7,092 nucleotides of DNA from assembly GCA_024711415.1 (NCBI GenBank), contig JANJSW010000191.1, positions 1 through 7,092 of the forward strand, given 5' to 3'. Origin of the DNA: Thermomonas sp. GTDB lineage: Bacteria > Pseudomonadota > Gammaproteobacteria > Xanthomonadales > Xanthomonadaceae. This document shows positions 1-6,152 of this stretch, one piece after another; within the stretch, counting starts at the first letter, position 1, and every line of letters starts with the position of its first letter. Below the pieces are notes generated by a model, which did no database searches, was not told where the DNA came from, and saw only the letters and a list, made by a program, of their open reading frames with translations. Position numbers and translations under genes: made by a program.

Positions 1-478
1 TACTGATCCGCACCATCATGTCCACGACGCCGACGCGTTCGTGGCCGCGGTGGAGCGCGCCTGCGGCGAACGCGGGCTGCGGCTGACCCCGCAGCGCGCC
101 CGCGTGCTGGCGCTGATCGCGCAGGCCGGGCAACCGATCAAGGCCTACGATCTGCTGGACCGCTTCCGCGCCGGCGAGGACGGCGCCAACGTGGCGCCGC
201 CCACCGTCTATCGCGCGCTGGAGTTCCTGCTGGCCAACGGCTTCATCCACCAGCTGGAGTCGATCAACGCATTCGTGGCCTGCCACCACCCCAACGCCGC
301 GCAGCACTCGGTGCCGTTCCTGATCTGCAACCGCTGTCATTCGGCTACCGAGCTGGAAGATGCCAGCATCGTGGCTACGCTGGATGCGGCGGCGCGTGCG
401 CTGGGCTTCGCGCCGCAGGCGCAGACGCTGGAAGTGCACGGTCTGTGCGCGCGCTGCGCGGGCGCCGACGCCGCCTGA
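1..478 (+). CDS. zur: Zinc uptake regulator Zur (Fur family), 5' end outside window
   Basis: This is a Fur-family repressor that binds DNA when loaded with zinc and shuts off zinc uptake genes. Numbered from the GTG at 41, an N-terminal winged helix (about 1-70, with LTPQR and PPTVYRALEFL) precedes the dimerisation domain. Every zinc ligand known from E. coli Zur is present at matching spacing: regulatory site H70, C81, H89 and E104; structural site C96/C99 (CNRC) and C136/C139 (CARC). The HQLES and EVHGLC stretches are also Zur-like rather than Fur-like. The frame stays open upstream of 41 to the left edge and reads TDPHHHVHDADAFVAAVERA, with no ATG. I therefore infer that the true start lies outside the window and that the protein has a His-rich leader; GTG 41 or GTG 50 are fallback starts. 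The stop is TGA at 476-478. It is convergent with the zinc receptor gene it probably controls. Confidence 0.93.
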   Translation, partial: TDPHHHVHDADAFVAAVERACGERGLRLTPQRARVLALIAQAGQPIKAYDLLDRFRAGEDGANVAPPTVYRALEFLLANGFIHQLESINAFVACHHPNAAQHSVPFLICNRCHSATELEDASIVATLDAAARALGFAPQAQTLEVHGLCARCAGADAA

Positions 479-484
479 CCCCGG

Positions 485-511
485 TGCCTGCGCGCAGTTT
501 GCGCGCAGGCA
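485..511. terminator. Hairpin between convergent zur and receptor genes
   Basis: A perfect 12-bp stem (485-496 with 500-511, arms TGCCTGCGCGCA and its complement) has a 3-nt loop. It lies 6 nt after the zur stop and 6 nt beyond the receptor stop, so it can fold in both transcripts. Neither side has a T-run, so it is not a classical intrinsic terminator. It could still stabilise 3' ends or limit read-through between the convergent genes. Confidence 0.6.
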
Positions 512-517
512 TCGCAA

Positions 518-2719
518 TCAGAAGAACATCCGCACGCCGAACGCGAAGTTGCGGCCCTGCAGCGGCACCACGTCCTTCAGGAACGAGGTGTGCGGGCGCG
601 CCTCGCGGTTGGTGAGGTTGGCGGCATCGAGGAACACCTCCCACTCCCGCCCACCGGCGGTATCCAGGTGCCAAGCCAGATGGGCATCGACCAGGGTGTA
701 GCCGGGCGTGGCGTGCTCGAACGCCGCCACCTTGTCCTGCCGCGCGTGGCGCACCGCGCCGACGCTGGCGCGCCAGGCATCGCGTTCCCAGCGCAGGCGC
801 GCGCCGGTGCGGGACGGGGCGATCCGCGGCAGGTTGCCGCCGGCCGCCACCTGCGCCTGTTCGAGATGGCTGTGGTCGCCGTGCGGCACCTCCACCGGTA
901 CGGTCACGTTGGTGCCGGCCGGCGCCGCCAGCCGGCCGCGCACGCTGTCCGCGAACAGGCCCAGCGACCAGCGGCCGCTGTCGTTGTCGACGATGTCCCA
1001 GTCCAGCTTGGCTTCGAAGCCGGTCAGGCGGGCGTCGTCCTGACGCCACAGGCGCAGCGGGGCGCCATCGATGGCGAGGTCGGCGTTGGCCAGGTAGATG
1101 AAATCGTCGTAGCGGGCGTGCCAGCCGGACAGCTGCAGTTCGAACGGGCCGTGGTGCAGGTGCATGCCCAGCTCGACGCGGTTGGCGGTTTCGATGCCCA
1201 GCCCGGCGTCGCCCAGTTCATGGCTGCCGGTGGCCACGTGCAAGCCGGACGAATACAGTTCCTCCGCGGTCGGCGCGCGCTGGGCGCGGTCCAGGCCGAG
1301 GCTGAAGTGGAGCGCCTCGCTGGCCTTCCAGCCCAGGCCGGCGGACAGGCTGGTGGTGTTGAAATCGCGATCCGGCGCCGCCGATGCGGTGCGGTCGTCG
1401 TGGTTGCGGTCGTGGCGCAGGCCCAGGTCCAGCTGCAGCGGCCCGAATGCACGCTTGCCGATCCAGAACAGGCCGGTGTCGTCGGCCACCGTGCCCGGCA
1501 CGAACGCTTCGTCGCCGATGGCGGTGAAGTCGCGCTGGCTGGCCTGCAGGCCGAACGCGCCGTTCCAGCCGGCCAGCGGCTGGTGCACCAGTTCCACCCG
1601 CGCCTCGCGGCTGCGGTTGTTGAACACGGTGCCGACCGCATCGCCTTCGAATTCGGTATGGGTGTAGTCGGTGTCGGCGTATTTCACCCGCAGCGAGGCG
1701 AATGGGCCGAGGTCGTCGAGGCCGCCGCGCAGTTCGCTGCGGCGCTGGTCCATTTCGACGTGCACCGGGCCGCCTTCCTCGTGGCCGGGATCTTCCACCG
1801 GCGCATCTTCGTCGTGCCCGTGGTCGTCGTGGTCGTCCTCGCCGGCACCGTGCGCGTGGCCACCAGGGATGCCGTAGCGGGTGTTGTACAGGCTGTAGGA
1901 CGCACCGAGGAAACCGCGCTCGCCGATCCACGAGACGCCCAGCGCGGCGCTGTCGGTGCGCACGGCGCTGTTGTCGAGGATGCCGGCTTCATCGGGCGAC
2001 GGGGTTTCGCCGAGTTCGGCGCGGTGCTCGGCGCTCTCGGCGAAACCGGGGATGCGGTAGTCGCCGGCTTCGCGGTGCAGGGCATCGAAGTGGAAGGCGA
2101 TGCTGCCGCTGCCGCCGTCGATGCGGAGCATGCCGGTGTTGCCGTCGCTCACGCTGTCGTGGCGGACTTCCGCGCGCCCGGACAGCGGTGCGTCGGCGCG
2201 GGTGACCGGGATCCGGCCATCGACCACGTTGACCGCGCCGCCGATCGCGCCGCTGCCGTAGAGCAGGGTGGCCGGGCCCTTGAGCACTTCGATCTGGTCG
2301 GCGAGGAAGGGCTCGATGCTGACCGCGTGGTCGACGCTGACCGTGGACACGTCGCCCGAACCCAGGCCGTCGCTCAGCACCTGCACGCGTGCGCCGTCGA
2401 GGCCGCGGATGATCGGGCGGCCCACGCCGGGGCCGAAGTTGGAGGTCTGCACGCCGGGCAGGCCGGCCACCGTTTCGCCGAGGGTGCCGGCCTTGGCCTC
2501 GTCCAGCTTGCTGCCGGCCAGCACTTCCACCGGCGCGGTCAGGTTCTCGGCGGTGTCCGCCAGCGGCGTGGCATGCACTTCCACCGCGCTCAGGTTCCTG
2601 GGCGCGCTGTCGTGTTTGGCCTGCTGGGGCGTTTCGGCAGCGTGGAGGACGGGAGAAAGCGCAAGCGCCAGCGCGGAGGCAAGCAGGGCGGGCCGGAGGG
2701 TGGGGACGGGATATGACAT
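518..2719 (-). CDS. ZnuD-like TonB-dependent outer-membrane receptor, probable zinc receptor
   Basis: This 733-residue protein is a TonB-dependent receptor that would import a metal or metal complex across the outer membrane using TonB energy. It has a signal peptide (about 1-27, cleaved near VLHA-AE), a likely TonB box around 43-51 (SAVEVHAT), and a plug domain to about 175. The plug has the hallmarks GVGRPIIRGLDGARVQVL, DQIEVLKGPATLLYGSGAIGG and GGAVNVV. A 22-strand-type barrel should follow, ending in aromatic Phe (MFF) as outer-membrane proteins do. An extracellular-type insert at about 287-320 is packed with His, Asp and Glu (HAHGAGEDDHDDHGHDED and onward), and a second His cluster (HGDHSH) lies at 613-618. 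Such loops are typical of ZnuD zinc receptors. The adjacent Zur box and zur gene support zinc as substrate. The start ATG has only a weak GGA upstream. Other cations such as copper or nickel cannot be excluded. Confidence 0.9.
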   Translation of the reverse strand: MSYPVPTLRPALLASALALALSPVLHAAETPQQAKHDSAPRNLSAVEVHATPLADTAENLTAPVEVLAGSKLDEAKAGTLGETVAGLPGVQTSNFGPGVGRPIIRGLDGARVQVLSDGLGSGDVSTVSVDHAVSIEPFLADQIEVLKGPATLLYGSGAIGGAVNVVDGRIPVTRADAPLSGRAEVRHDSVSDGNTGMLRIDGGSGSIAFHFDALHREAGDYRIPGFAESAEHRAELGETPSPDEAGILDNSAVRTDSAALGVSWIGERGFLGASYSLYNTRYGIPGGHAHGAGEDDHDDHGHDEDAPVEDPGHEEGGPVHVEMDQRRSELRGGLDDLGPFASLRVKYADTDYTHTEFEGDAVGTVFNNRSREARVELVHQPLAGWNGAFGLQASQRDFTAIGDEAFVPGTVADDTGLFWIGKRAFGPLQLDLGLRHDRNHDDRTASAAPDRDFNTTSLSAGLGWKASEALHFSLGLDRAQRAPTAEELYSSGLHVATGSHELGDAGLGIETANRVELGMHLHHGPFELQLSGWHARYDDFIYLANADLAIDGAPLRLWRQDDARLTGFEAKLDWDIVDNDSGRWSLGLFADSVRGRLAAPAGTNVTVPVEVPHGDHSHLEQAQVAAGGNLPRIAPSRTGARLRWERDAWRASVGAVRHARQDKVAAFEHATPGYTLVDAHLAWHLDTAGGREWEVFLDAANLTNREARPHTSFLKDVVPLQGRNFAFGVRMFF

Positions 2720-2756
2720 GCGGATCCGTTGGCAAAGAGGGGTGCGTCGATGGAGA

Positions 2757-2777
2757 TAATGTTATAACATAACAACG
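2757..2777. promoter_or_regulatory. Zur box in the divergent receptor/MerC promoter region
   Basis: The core TGTTATAACATAACA (2760-2774) is an inverted repeat centred on 2767. The outer six bases of each arm pair exactly (TGTTAT with ATAACA), with one mismatch beside the centre. It matches the known gammaproteobacterial Zur operator pattern of GTTAT, three bases, ATAAC. It is the only AT-rich stretch in an otherwise GC-rich region. It lies 40 nt upstream of the receptor start and 33 nt upstream of the MerC-type start, so one dimer site could repress both genes. Promoter elements overlap it: GATAAT at 2755-2760 on the + strand (with TTGGCA at 2729-2734, a rather long 20-nt spacing), and several TATAAC/TAACAT-like hexamers on the - strand. 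Confidence 0.85.
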
Positions 2778-2807
2778 CCACTCCCCCCTGCCGGACGTCA
2801 TGCCCCC

Positions 2808-3221
2808 ATGAATCCACGCCTGCACCTGCTGCTGGACCGTATCGGTGCCACCGGTTCGCTGATCTGCGCCATCCACTGCGCGCTGATCCCGCTGGCGGTC
2901 GCGCTGCTGCCGTCACTGGGCGTGGCGCTGTGGCTGGACGATGGCTTCGAGGCGGCGTTCGTGACCTTCGCCAGCCTGTTCGGCCTGTCGGTGCTGGTGT
3001 GGAGCTACCGCCGCCATCGCGCCATGCGCGCGCTGGGCCTGCTGCTGCCGGGACTGGGTGCGCTGTGGCTGGCGGTGCTGTATCCGCCGCTGCACCATTC
3101 GGTGGTGATGCATGCGGTGGTGATGACTTTCGGGGGCACCCTGGTGGGGCTGGCCCACGTGGCCAACCTGCGGCTGAACCACGGCCATGTCCACGACGCG
3201 ACATGTGCGCATTCGCACTGA
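2808..3221 (+). CDS. MerC-domain inner-membrane protein
   Basis: This 137-residue hydrophobic protein belongs to the MerC family, named for the mercury transporter of mer operons. About four membrane segments are visible (roughly 15-42, 47-66, 74-92 and 98-118). Segment 1 carries the CAIHC motif (C20, H23, C24), a plausible thiol/imidazole metal site. The C-terminal part has GGTLVGLAHVANLRL, common in this family, then a His-rich tail ending NHGHVHDATCAHSH. No mer genes are nearby. It shares a Zur box with the zinc receptor, so I infer a zinc-related role such as inner-membrane uptake or metal handling, rather than mercury resistance. The ATG at 2808 fits the family N-terminus (LDRIGATGSLICAIHC); the ATG at 2800 is out of frame. 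The Shine-Dalgarno is weak (GGA near 2793). Biochemical function within the family is poorly defined. Confidence 0.85.
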   Translation: MNPRLHLLLDRIGATGSLICAIHCALIPLAVALLPSLGVALWLDDGFEAAFVTFASLFGLSVLVWSYRRHRAMRALGLLLPGLGALWLAVLYPPLHHSVVMHAVVMTFGGTLVGLAHVANLRLNHGHVHDATCAHSH

Positions 3222-3265
3222 GCGAGCCGGTGATTCCCGGCCTCCCGCGTGCCGCCCCGGACGCG

Positions 3266-3274
3266 TGCTAGAAT
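3266..3274 (+). promoter_or_regulatory. Extended -10 promoter element of the bTHX gene
   Basis: TGCTAGAAT is an extended -10 element: TG one base before TAGAAT, which matches TATAAT at five of six positions. No convincing -35 is seen, as is common with extended -10 promoters. It predicts transcription starting near 3281 and a leader of about 50 nt before the bTHX start, so this small gene need not depend on read-through from the MerC gene. Confidence 0.5.
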
Positions 3275-3331
3275 CCCCGGTTCTCGCGCGCGGCGCGATC
3301 CACCGACACGTATCGATCCAGGAGCAACACG

Positions 3332-3505
3332 ATGGGCAAGGGCGACCGCAAGACCGCCAAGGGCAAGCGCTACAACGCCAGCTACGGCAACGCGCGACTG
3401 AAGACCGTGACCAAGGCCGCCGGCACCGCCGCTGCGCCGGTCACGAAGAAGGCTGCCGCCGGCAAGAGCGTGGCGAAGAAGGCGGTCAAGAAGACCGCTG
3501 CCTGA
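3332..3505 (+). CDS. 30S ribosomal protein bTHX
   Basis: This 57-residue, strongly basic protein begins MGKGDRKTAKGKRYNASYGN, which matches the Thx family signature (MGKGDRrT-rGKi-rGsYGk). Thx was first seen in Thermus ribosomes, where the short peptide sits in the head of the 30S subunit and stabilises rRNA. Residues 1-24 form the conserved core. Residues 25-57 form a low-complexity Lys/Ala/Thr tail (TKKAAAG, KSVAKKAVKKTAA) that the about 27-residue Thermus protein lacks. An AGGAG Shine-Dalgarno at 3320-3324 lies 7 nt before the ATG, making the start secure; the stop is TGA. It sits alone between the zinc and histidine modules with its own promoter and a downstream hairpin. It is short enough to be missed by gene callers. 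The tail function is unknown and may be extra RNA contact. Confidence 0.9.
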   Translation: MGKGDRKTAKGKRYNASYGNARLKTVTKAAGTAAAPVTKKAAAGKSVAKKAVKKTAA

Positions 3506-3527
3506 TCCCGGCGCTGCCGTGACCACG

Positions 3528-3553
3528 AAAACCCCGCCTCGGCGGGGTTGTCG
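3528..3553. terminator. Bidirectional intrinsic terminator between bTHX and the dipeptidase gene
   Basis: A 9-bp stem (AACCCCGCC at 3530-3538 with GGCGGGGTT at 3541-3549) closes on a very short loop, in practice CTCG after one pair opens. Read on the - strand, the stem is followed by TTTTC, a good fit to an intrinsic terminator for the dipeptidase transcript. On the + strand the tail is TTGTCGCGTTT, a weaker U-tract for bTHX, whose stop lies 24 nt upstream. Confidence 0.75.
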
Positions 3554-3563
3554 CGTTTCAGGG

Positions 3564-3591
3564 CCGAGCGCCCGGCTGGCCGGGCGCTCGG
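3564..3591. terminator. Second strong hairpin downstream of the dipeptidase gene
   Basis: A perfect 12-bp GC-rich stem (CCGAGCGCCCGG at 3564-3575 with its complement at 3580-3591) encloses the tetraloop CTGG. It begins 11 nt past the dipeptidase stop and precedes the T-tailed hairpin on that strand. It has no T-run of its own on either strand, so it may be a transcript-stabilising or auxiliary hairpin rather than the main terminator. Confidence 0.55.
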
Positions 3592-3602
3592 AGTCCGCGG
3601 GG

Positions 3603-4802
3603 TTACTTGCCGGCGCCGGCCTCGATGGCCGCCCAGGCGCGCAGCAGGTTGCCGCCGAGGATCTTGCGGATGTCGGCATCGGAATGGCCGCGCGCCTGCA
3701 GGCCGGCCACCAGGTTGGGGAAGTCGGCCACGGTCTTGAGTTGGTTGGCCAGCTCTCCGCCCACGCCATCGAAATCGGAACCGATGCCGACGTGGTCGAC
3801 GCCGAGCAGCTTCACCCCGTAGTCGATCTGGTCCAGCACCTGCGCCAGCGTGCTGCTGCGTGCCGGGTGCGCTTCGTCCCAGGCCTTCTCGAACGCCGCG
3901 CGGTCTTCCTGCGGCTTGCCCTGCGCCTTCAGCTCCAGGTTGCGCTGGTCGAACGCCACCCGTGCGCGGAACTGCGCCTGCAGGTCGGCGGCGCTGTCGG
4001 GGTTGATGAAGGCGGTGCCGAACGGCACCTGCACCACACCGCCGCTCGCCGCCACCGCCTTGGCGATCTCGTCGCTGATGTTGCGCTCGAAACCGGGGGT
4101 GAAGTGGCGGAACGCCGAGTGGCTGGCGATCACCGGCACCTTGCTCAGCCGGATCGCCTCCAGCGCCGAGGCATCGCCCAGGTGCGAGACGTCCACCATG
4201 ATGCCCAGCCGGTTCATCTCCGCCACGACTTCGCGGCCGAACGGGCTCAGGCCGTTCCACTTCTTTCCGGCGGCGTAGGAGGAATCGGCCAGCCGGTTGG
4301 CGGCGCTGTGGGCAAGGGTGATGTAGCGCACGCCGCGGTCGAAGAAGAACCGCACGTTCTCCAGCTTGTCCTGCAGCGGTGCGCCGTTCTCCATGCCCAG
4401 CGGCAGCAGCACGCGTCCGCCCGCCAGCAAGCGCTCGGCGTCCCTCGGCGAGGTCAGGATGGCGAACTTGTCCGGGTGCCGCTGCACCAGCGCCGCGCCG
4501 CCGACGATCATCGCGTTGGCCGCCTGCCACGCGCTGCCGTCGGCGTCCTGGCGCGGGGAGGTGTAGATCGACATGAACGCCACGTCCAGCCCGCCGGAGC
4601 GCGCCTTCGGGTAGTCGAACTCGCGGTCCTTGTGCTCGCCGGCAAGGTCCGCCCACTTGTCGATCAGCACGCCCGGTGCGTCGATATGGGTGTCGACGAT
4701 GATCGCGTCCTGCGCCAGCCTGCGTGCGGCGTCGGTGGCCTGGGCATGGGCGACGATGGGGGCGGACAACAGGCAGGCGGCGGCAAGCAGGGTGAGGCGC
4801 AT
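3603..4802 (-). CDS. Secreted zinc dipeptidase, peptidase family M19 (membrane/renal dipeptidase type)
   Basis: This 399-residue enzyme hydrolyses dipeptides using a two-zinc centre. A signal peptide (1-20, cleaved after AHA) sends it to the periplasm or outside. The M19 ligands appear in order: H39 and D41 (DTHIDAP), bridging E138 (GMENGAP), H207 (DVSHLGDA), H228 (ASHSAFR) and D343 (GIGSDFDG). The C-terminus keeps the GGNLLRAW motif. Length is normal for bacterial family members. I chose the ATG at 4802 because it starts the signal peptide and has GGAG six bases upstream; the upstream in-frame ATG at 4868 would bury the signal peptide inside the hutI end. The gene starts 13 nt after the hutI stop, so co-transcription with hutI is likely. 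It could feed amino acids, perhaps histidine, from dipeptides into the pathway, but substrate is not readable from sequence. Two hairpins follow its stop. Confidence 0.93.
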   Translation of the reverse strand: MRLTLLAAACLLSAPIVAHAQATDAARRLAQDAIIVDTHIDAPGVLIDKWADLAGEHKDREFDYPKARSGGLDVAFMSIYTSPRQDADGSAWQAANAMIVGGAALVQRHPDKFAILTSPRDAERLLAGGRVLLPLGMENGAPLQDKLENVRFFFDRGVRYITLAHSAANRLADSSYAAGKKWNGLSPFGREVVAEMNRLGIMVDVSHLGDASALEAIRLSKVPVIASHSAFRHFTPGFERNISDEIAKAVAASGGVVQVPFGTAFINPDSAADLQAQFRARVAFDQRNLELKAQGKPQEDRAAFEKAWDEAHPARSSTLAQVLDQIDYGVKLLGVDHVGIGSDFDGVGGELANQLKTVADFPNLVAGLQARGHSDADIRKILGGNLLRAWAAIEAGAGK

Positions 4803-4808
4803 CTGGAT

Positions 4809-4812
4809 CTCC
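4809..4812 (-). promoter_or_regulatory. Ribosome-binding site of the dipeptidase gene
   Basis: GGAG on the - strand sits 6 nt before the ATG at 4802 and 3 nt beyond the hutI stop codon. It fixes the start of the dipeptidase and lets ribosomes finishing hutI reload, suggesting coupled translation. Confidence 0.65.
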
Positions 4813-4815
4813 GGG

Positions 4816-6033
4816 TCAGGAAGGTGGCAGGCCGGCCACATACACACGCGTGGCCAGTGGACCGCCAAGCCAATAGCACAGTTCGGCGGGATGGGCGACT
4901 TCCCAGGCCACCAGGTCGGCGCGCAGTCCCGCGCGCAGGATGCCGCGATCGGCCAGCCCCAGCGCGCGCGCGGCGTTGGCGGTGGCGCCGCGCAGGGCTT
5001 CTTCCGGGGTCAGCCGGAAGTGCGTGCAGGCCAGCTGCATCGCCTGCCGCAGCGACAGCAGCGGCGAGGTGCCCGGGTTGCAGTCGGTGGCGACCGCCAT
5101 CGGCACGCCGTGTTCGCGCAGCAGCGCGATCGGCGGCAGCTTCGTCTCGCGCAGCACGTGGAAGGCGCCGGGCAGCAGCACCGCCACCGTGCCCCGTTTC
5201 GCCATCGCGCGCACGCCGTCCTCGCCGGTGTATTCGACATGGTCGGCGGACAGACCGCCGAATTCCGCCACCAGCGCCGCGCCGCCCAGGTCGGTGAGCT
5301 GGTCGGCGTGCAGCTTCACTGGGATGCCGAGCGTGCGCGCGGCCTCGAACAGGCGGCGGGTCTGCGCCGGCGAGAAGCCGATGCTTTCGCAGAACGCGTC
5401 GACCGCGTCCACCAGCCCTTCCGCATGCAGCTGCGGCAGCCAGTCGATCAGCGCATCGACGTAGCCGTCGGCGTCGTCGCGGTATTCCGGCGGCAGCGCG
5501 TGCGCGGCCAGATAGGTGGTGCGCACGCCGATGCCCAGCAGCTGGCCGATGCGCCGGGCGACGCGCAGCATCTTGCGCTCGTTGTCGAGGTCCAGCCCGT
5601 AGCCGGACTTGATCTCCAGTGTGGCCACGCCGTCGTGCAGCAGCGCGCGTGCGCGTGGCAGCGACTGCCGCAGCAGCTCCTCCTCGTCGGCCTGCCGCAG
5701 CGCCGCCACGCTGGAGCGGATGCCGCCGCCGGCACGCGCGATCTGCTCGTAGCTGGCACCGTTGAGGCGCATGTCGAACTCGTTCGCGCGGTTGCCGGCG
5801 AACACCAGGTGGGTGTGGCAGTCGACCAGCGCCGGGGTGAGCAGGCGGCCACCGAGGTCTTCGCTGCGGCCGATGCTGGTGCGCTTCGGCAAGGCATCCA
5901 TCGGTCCCAGCCAGGCGATGCGGCCATCCGCGATCGCCAGTGCGGCGTTTTCCACCAGCCCGAACGGCGTCTCGCCGTCCAGCGTCGCCAGGGTGGCATG
6001 GGTAAGCAGCAGATCCCAGCGATGGGCCGGCAT
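4816..6033 (-). CDS. hutI: Imidazolonepropionase
   Basis: HutI is the third enzyme of histidine degradation. It hydrolyses 4-imidazolone-5-propanoate to N-formimidoyl-L-glutamate in the cytoplasm (EC 3.5.2.7). The 405-residue length is typical. It is an amidohydrolase-fold metal enzyme: H73/H75 (DCHTHLVFAG), H178 (AAHALPP), H242 (KLHADQL) and D317 (ATDCNPGTSP) are the expected metal ligands and catalytic Asp. The family stretches NEFDMRLNGASYEQI and LEIKSGYGLDL are intact. The ATG at 6033 is preferred: it gives the standard N-terminus (MPAHRWDLLLTHATLATLDG) and has GGAG at 6042-6045, 8 nt upstream. The longer frame back to 6150 would run through the promoter and overlap the hutG leader. It is divergent from hutG, whose product takes the next step, and is followed closely by the dipeptidase gene. 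Confidence 0.97.
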   Translation of the reverse strand: MPAHRWDLLLTHATLATLDGETPFGLVENAALAIADGRIAWLGPMDALPKRTSIGRSEDLGGRLLTPALVDCHTHLVFAGNRANEFDMRLNGASYEQIARAGGGIRSSVAALRQADEEELLRQSLPRARALLHDGVATLEIKSGYGLDLDNERKMLRVARRIGQLLGIGVRTTYLAAHALPPEYRDDADGYVDALIDWLPQLHAEGLVDAVDAFCESIGFSPAQTRRLFEAARTLGIPVKLHADQLTDLGGAALVAEFGGLSADHVEYTGEDGVRAMAKRGTVAVLLPGAFHVLRETKLPPIALLREHGVPMAVATDCNPGTSPLLSLRQAMQLACTHFRLTPEEALRGATANAARALGLADRGILRAGLRADLVAWEVAHPAELCYWLGGPLATRVYVAGLPPS

Positions 6034-6066
6034 GGCGACGACTCCGTGATGCGCGTGCGGTCGGGA

Positions 6067-6075
6067 ATTATCGCA
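6067..6075 (-). promoter_or_regulatory. Extended -10 promoter element of hutI
   Basis: Read on the - strand this is TGCGATAAT: TG one base before GATAAT, which matches TATAAT at five of six positions. Transcription would start near 6060, giving a leader of about 27 nt before the hutI ATG. No clear -35 is seen. Confidence 0.5.
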
Positions 6076-6086
6076 AACGCGGTTGC
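6073..6086. promoter_or_regulatory. Near-palindrome over the hutI promoter, candidate operator
   Basis: GCAAACGCGGTTGC is self-complementary at 12 of 14 positions and overlaps the TG of the hutI extended -10. Such placement suits a repressor site. It does not resemble the published TTGTATATACAA-like HutC operator of Pseudomonas, so the binding protein, if any, is unknown. A chance occurrence is possible in GC-rich DNA. Confidence 0.25.
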
Positions 6087-6132
6087 CTGATCGGTGCGGT
6101 GGCGGAAGCCGGCGTCGAGCCGTGACGTTTCC

Positions 6133-6138
6133 TAGAAT
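6133..6138 (+). promoter_or_regulatory. -10 promoter element of hutG
   Basis: TAGAAT matches TATAAT at five of six positions and sits in the same CTAGAAT context as the bTHX promoter. Transcription from about 6145 would include the AAGGAG site at 6153-6158. There is no convincing -35 element. Together with the - strand element at 6067-6075 it makes a divergent hutI/hutG promoter region. Confidence 0.45.
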
Positions 6139-6152
6139 GGCGCATCGCAACC

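Noticed and set aside
590..2716. 708-codon open frame on the + strand opposite the receptor gene
   Set aside because: It is a mirror frame of a GC-rich gene: Val/Ala/Gly/Arg/Gln-rich, no recognisable domain, and the opposite strand encodes a clear TonB-dependent receptor.
3226..3241. GCCGG/CCGGC inverted repeat after the MerC gene as a terminator
   Set aside because: It has only five base pairs, a six-base loop and no T-run; too weak to call.
3332..3505. bTHX as part of the Zur regulon (zinc-sparing ribosomal protein)
   Set aside because: It has no Cys zinc motif, its promoter has no Zur box, and bTHX is not one of the zinc-dependent ribosomal proteins with zinc-free paralogues.
4773..4802. 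Possible lipoprotein signal at Cys10 of the dipeptidase
   Set aside because: AAAC is a poor lipobox and leaves too short a hydrophobic stretch; the AHA cleavage site after residue 20 fits better.
4803..4868. Upstream start (4868) for the dipeptidase
   Set aside because: It adds 22 residues overlapping hutI before an obvious signal peptide; the 4802 start has a good ribosome site.
3519..5297. 592-codon open frame on the + strand opposite the dipeptidase and hutI
   Set aside because: It spans two well-identified genes and their junction on the other strand, has a low-complexity Arg/Ala/Gln composition and no family motif.
4630..6090. 486-codon open frame on the + strand opposite hutI
   Set aside because: It is a codon-position shadow of hutI, rich in Gln/Arg/Ala, with no motif; hutI has all its catalytic residues.
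6034..6150. Upstream start (6150) for hutI
   Set aside because: The extra 39 residues are not HutI-like and would be read from the promoter region itself.
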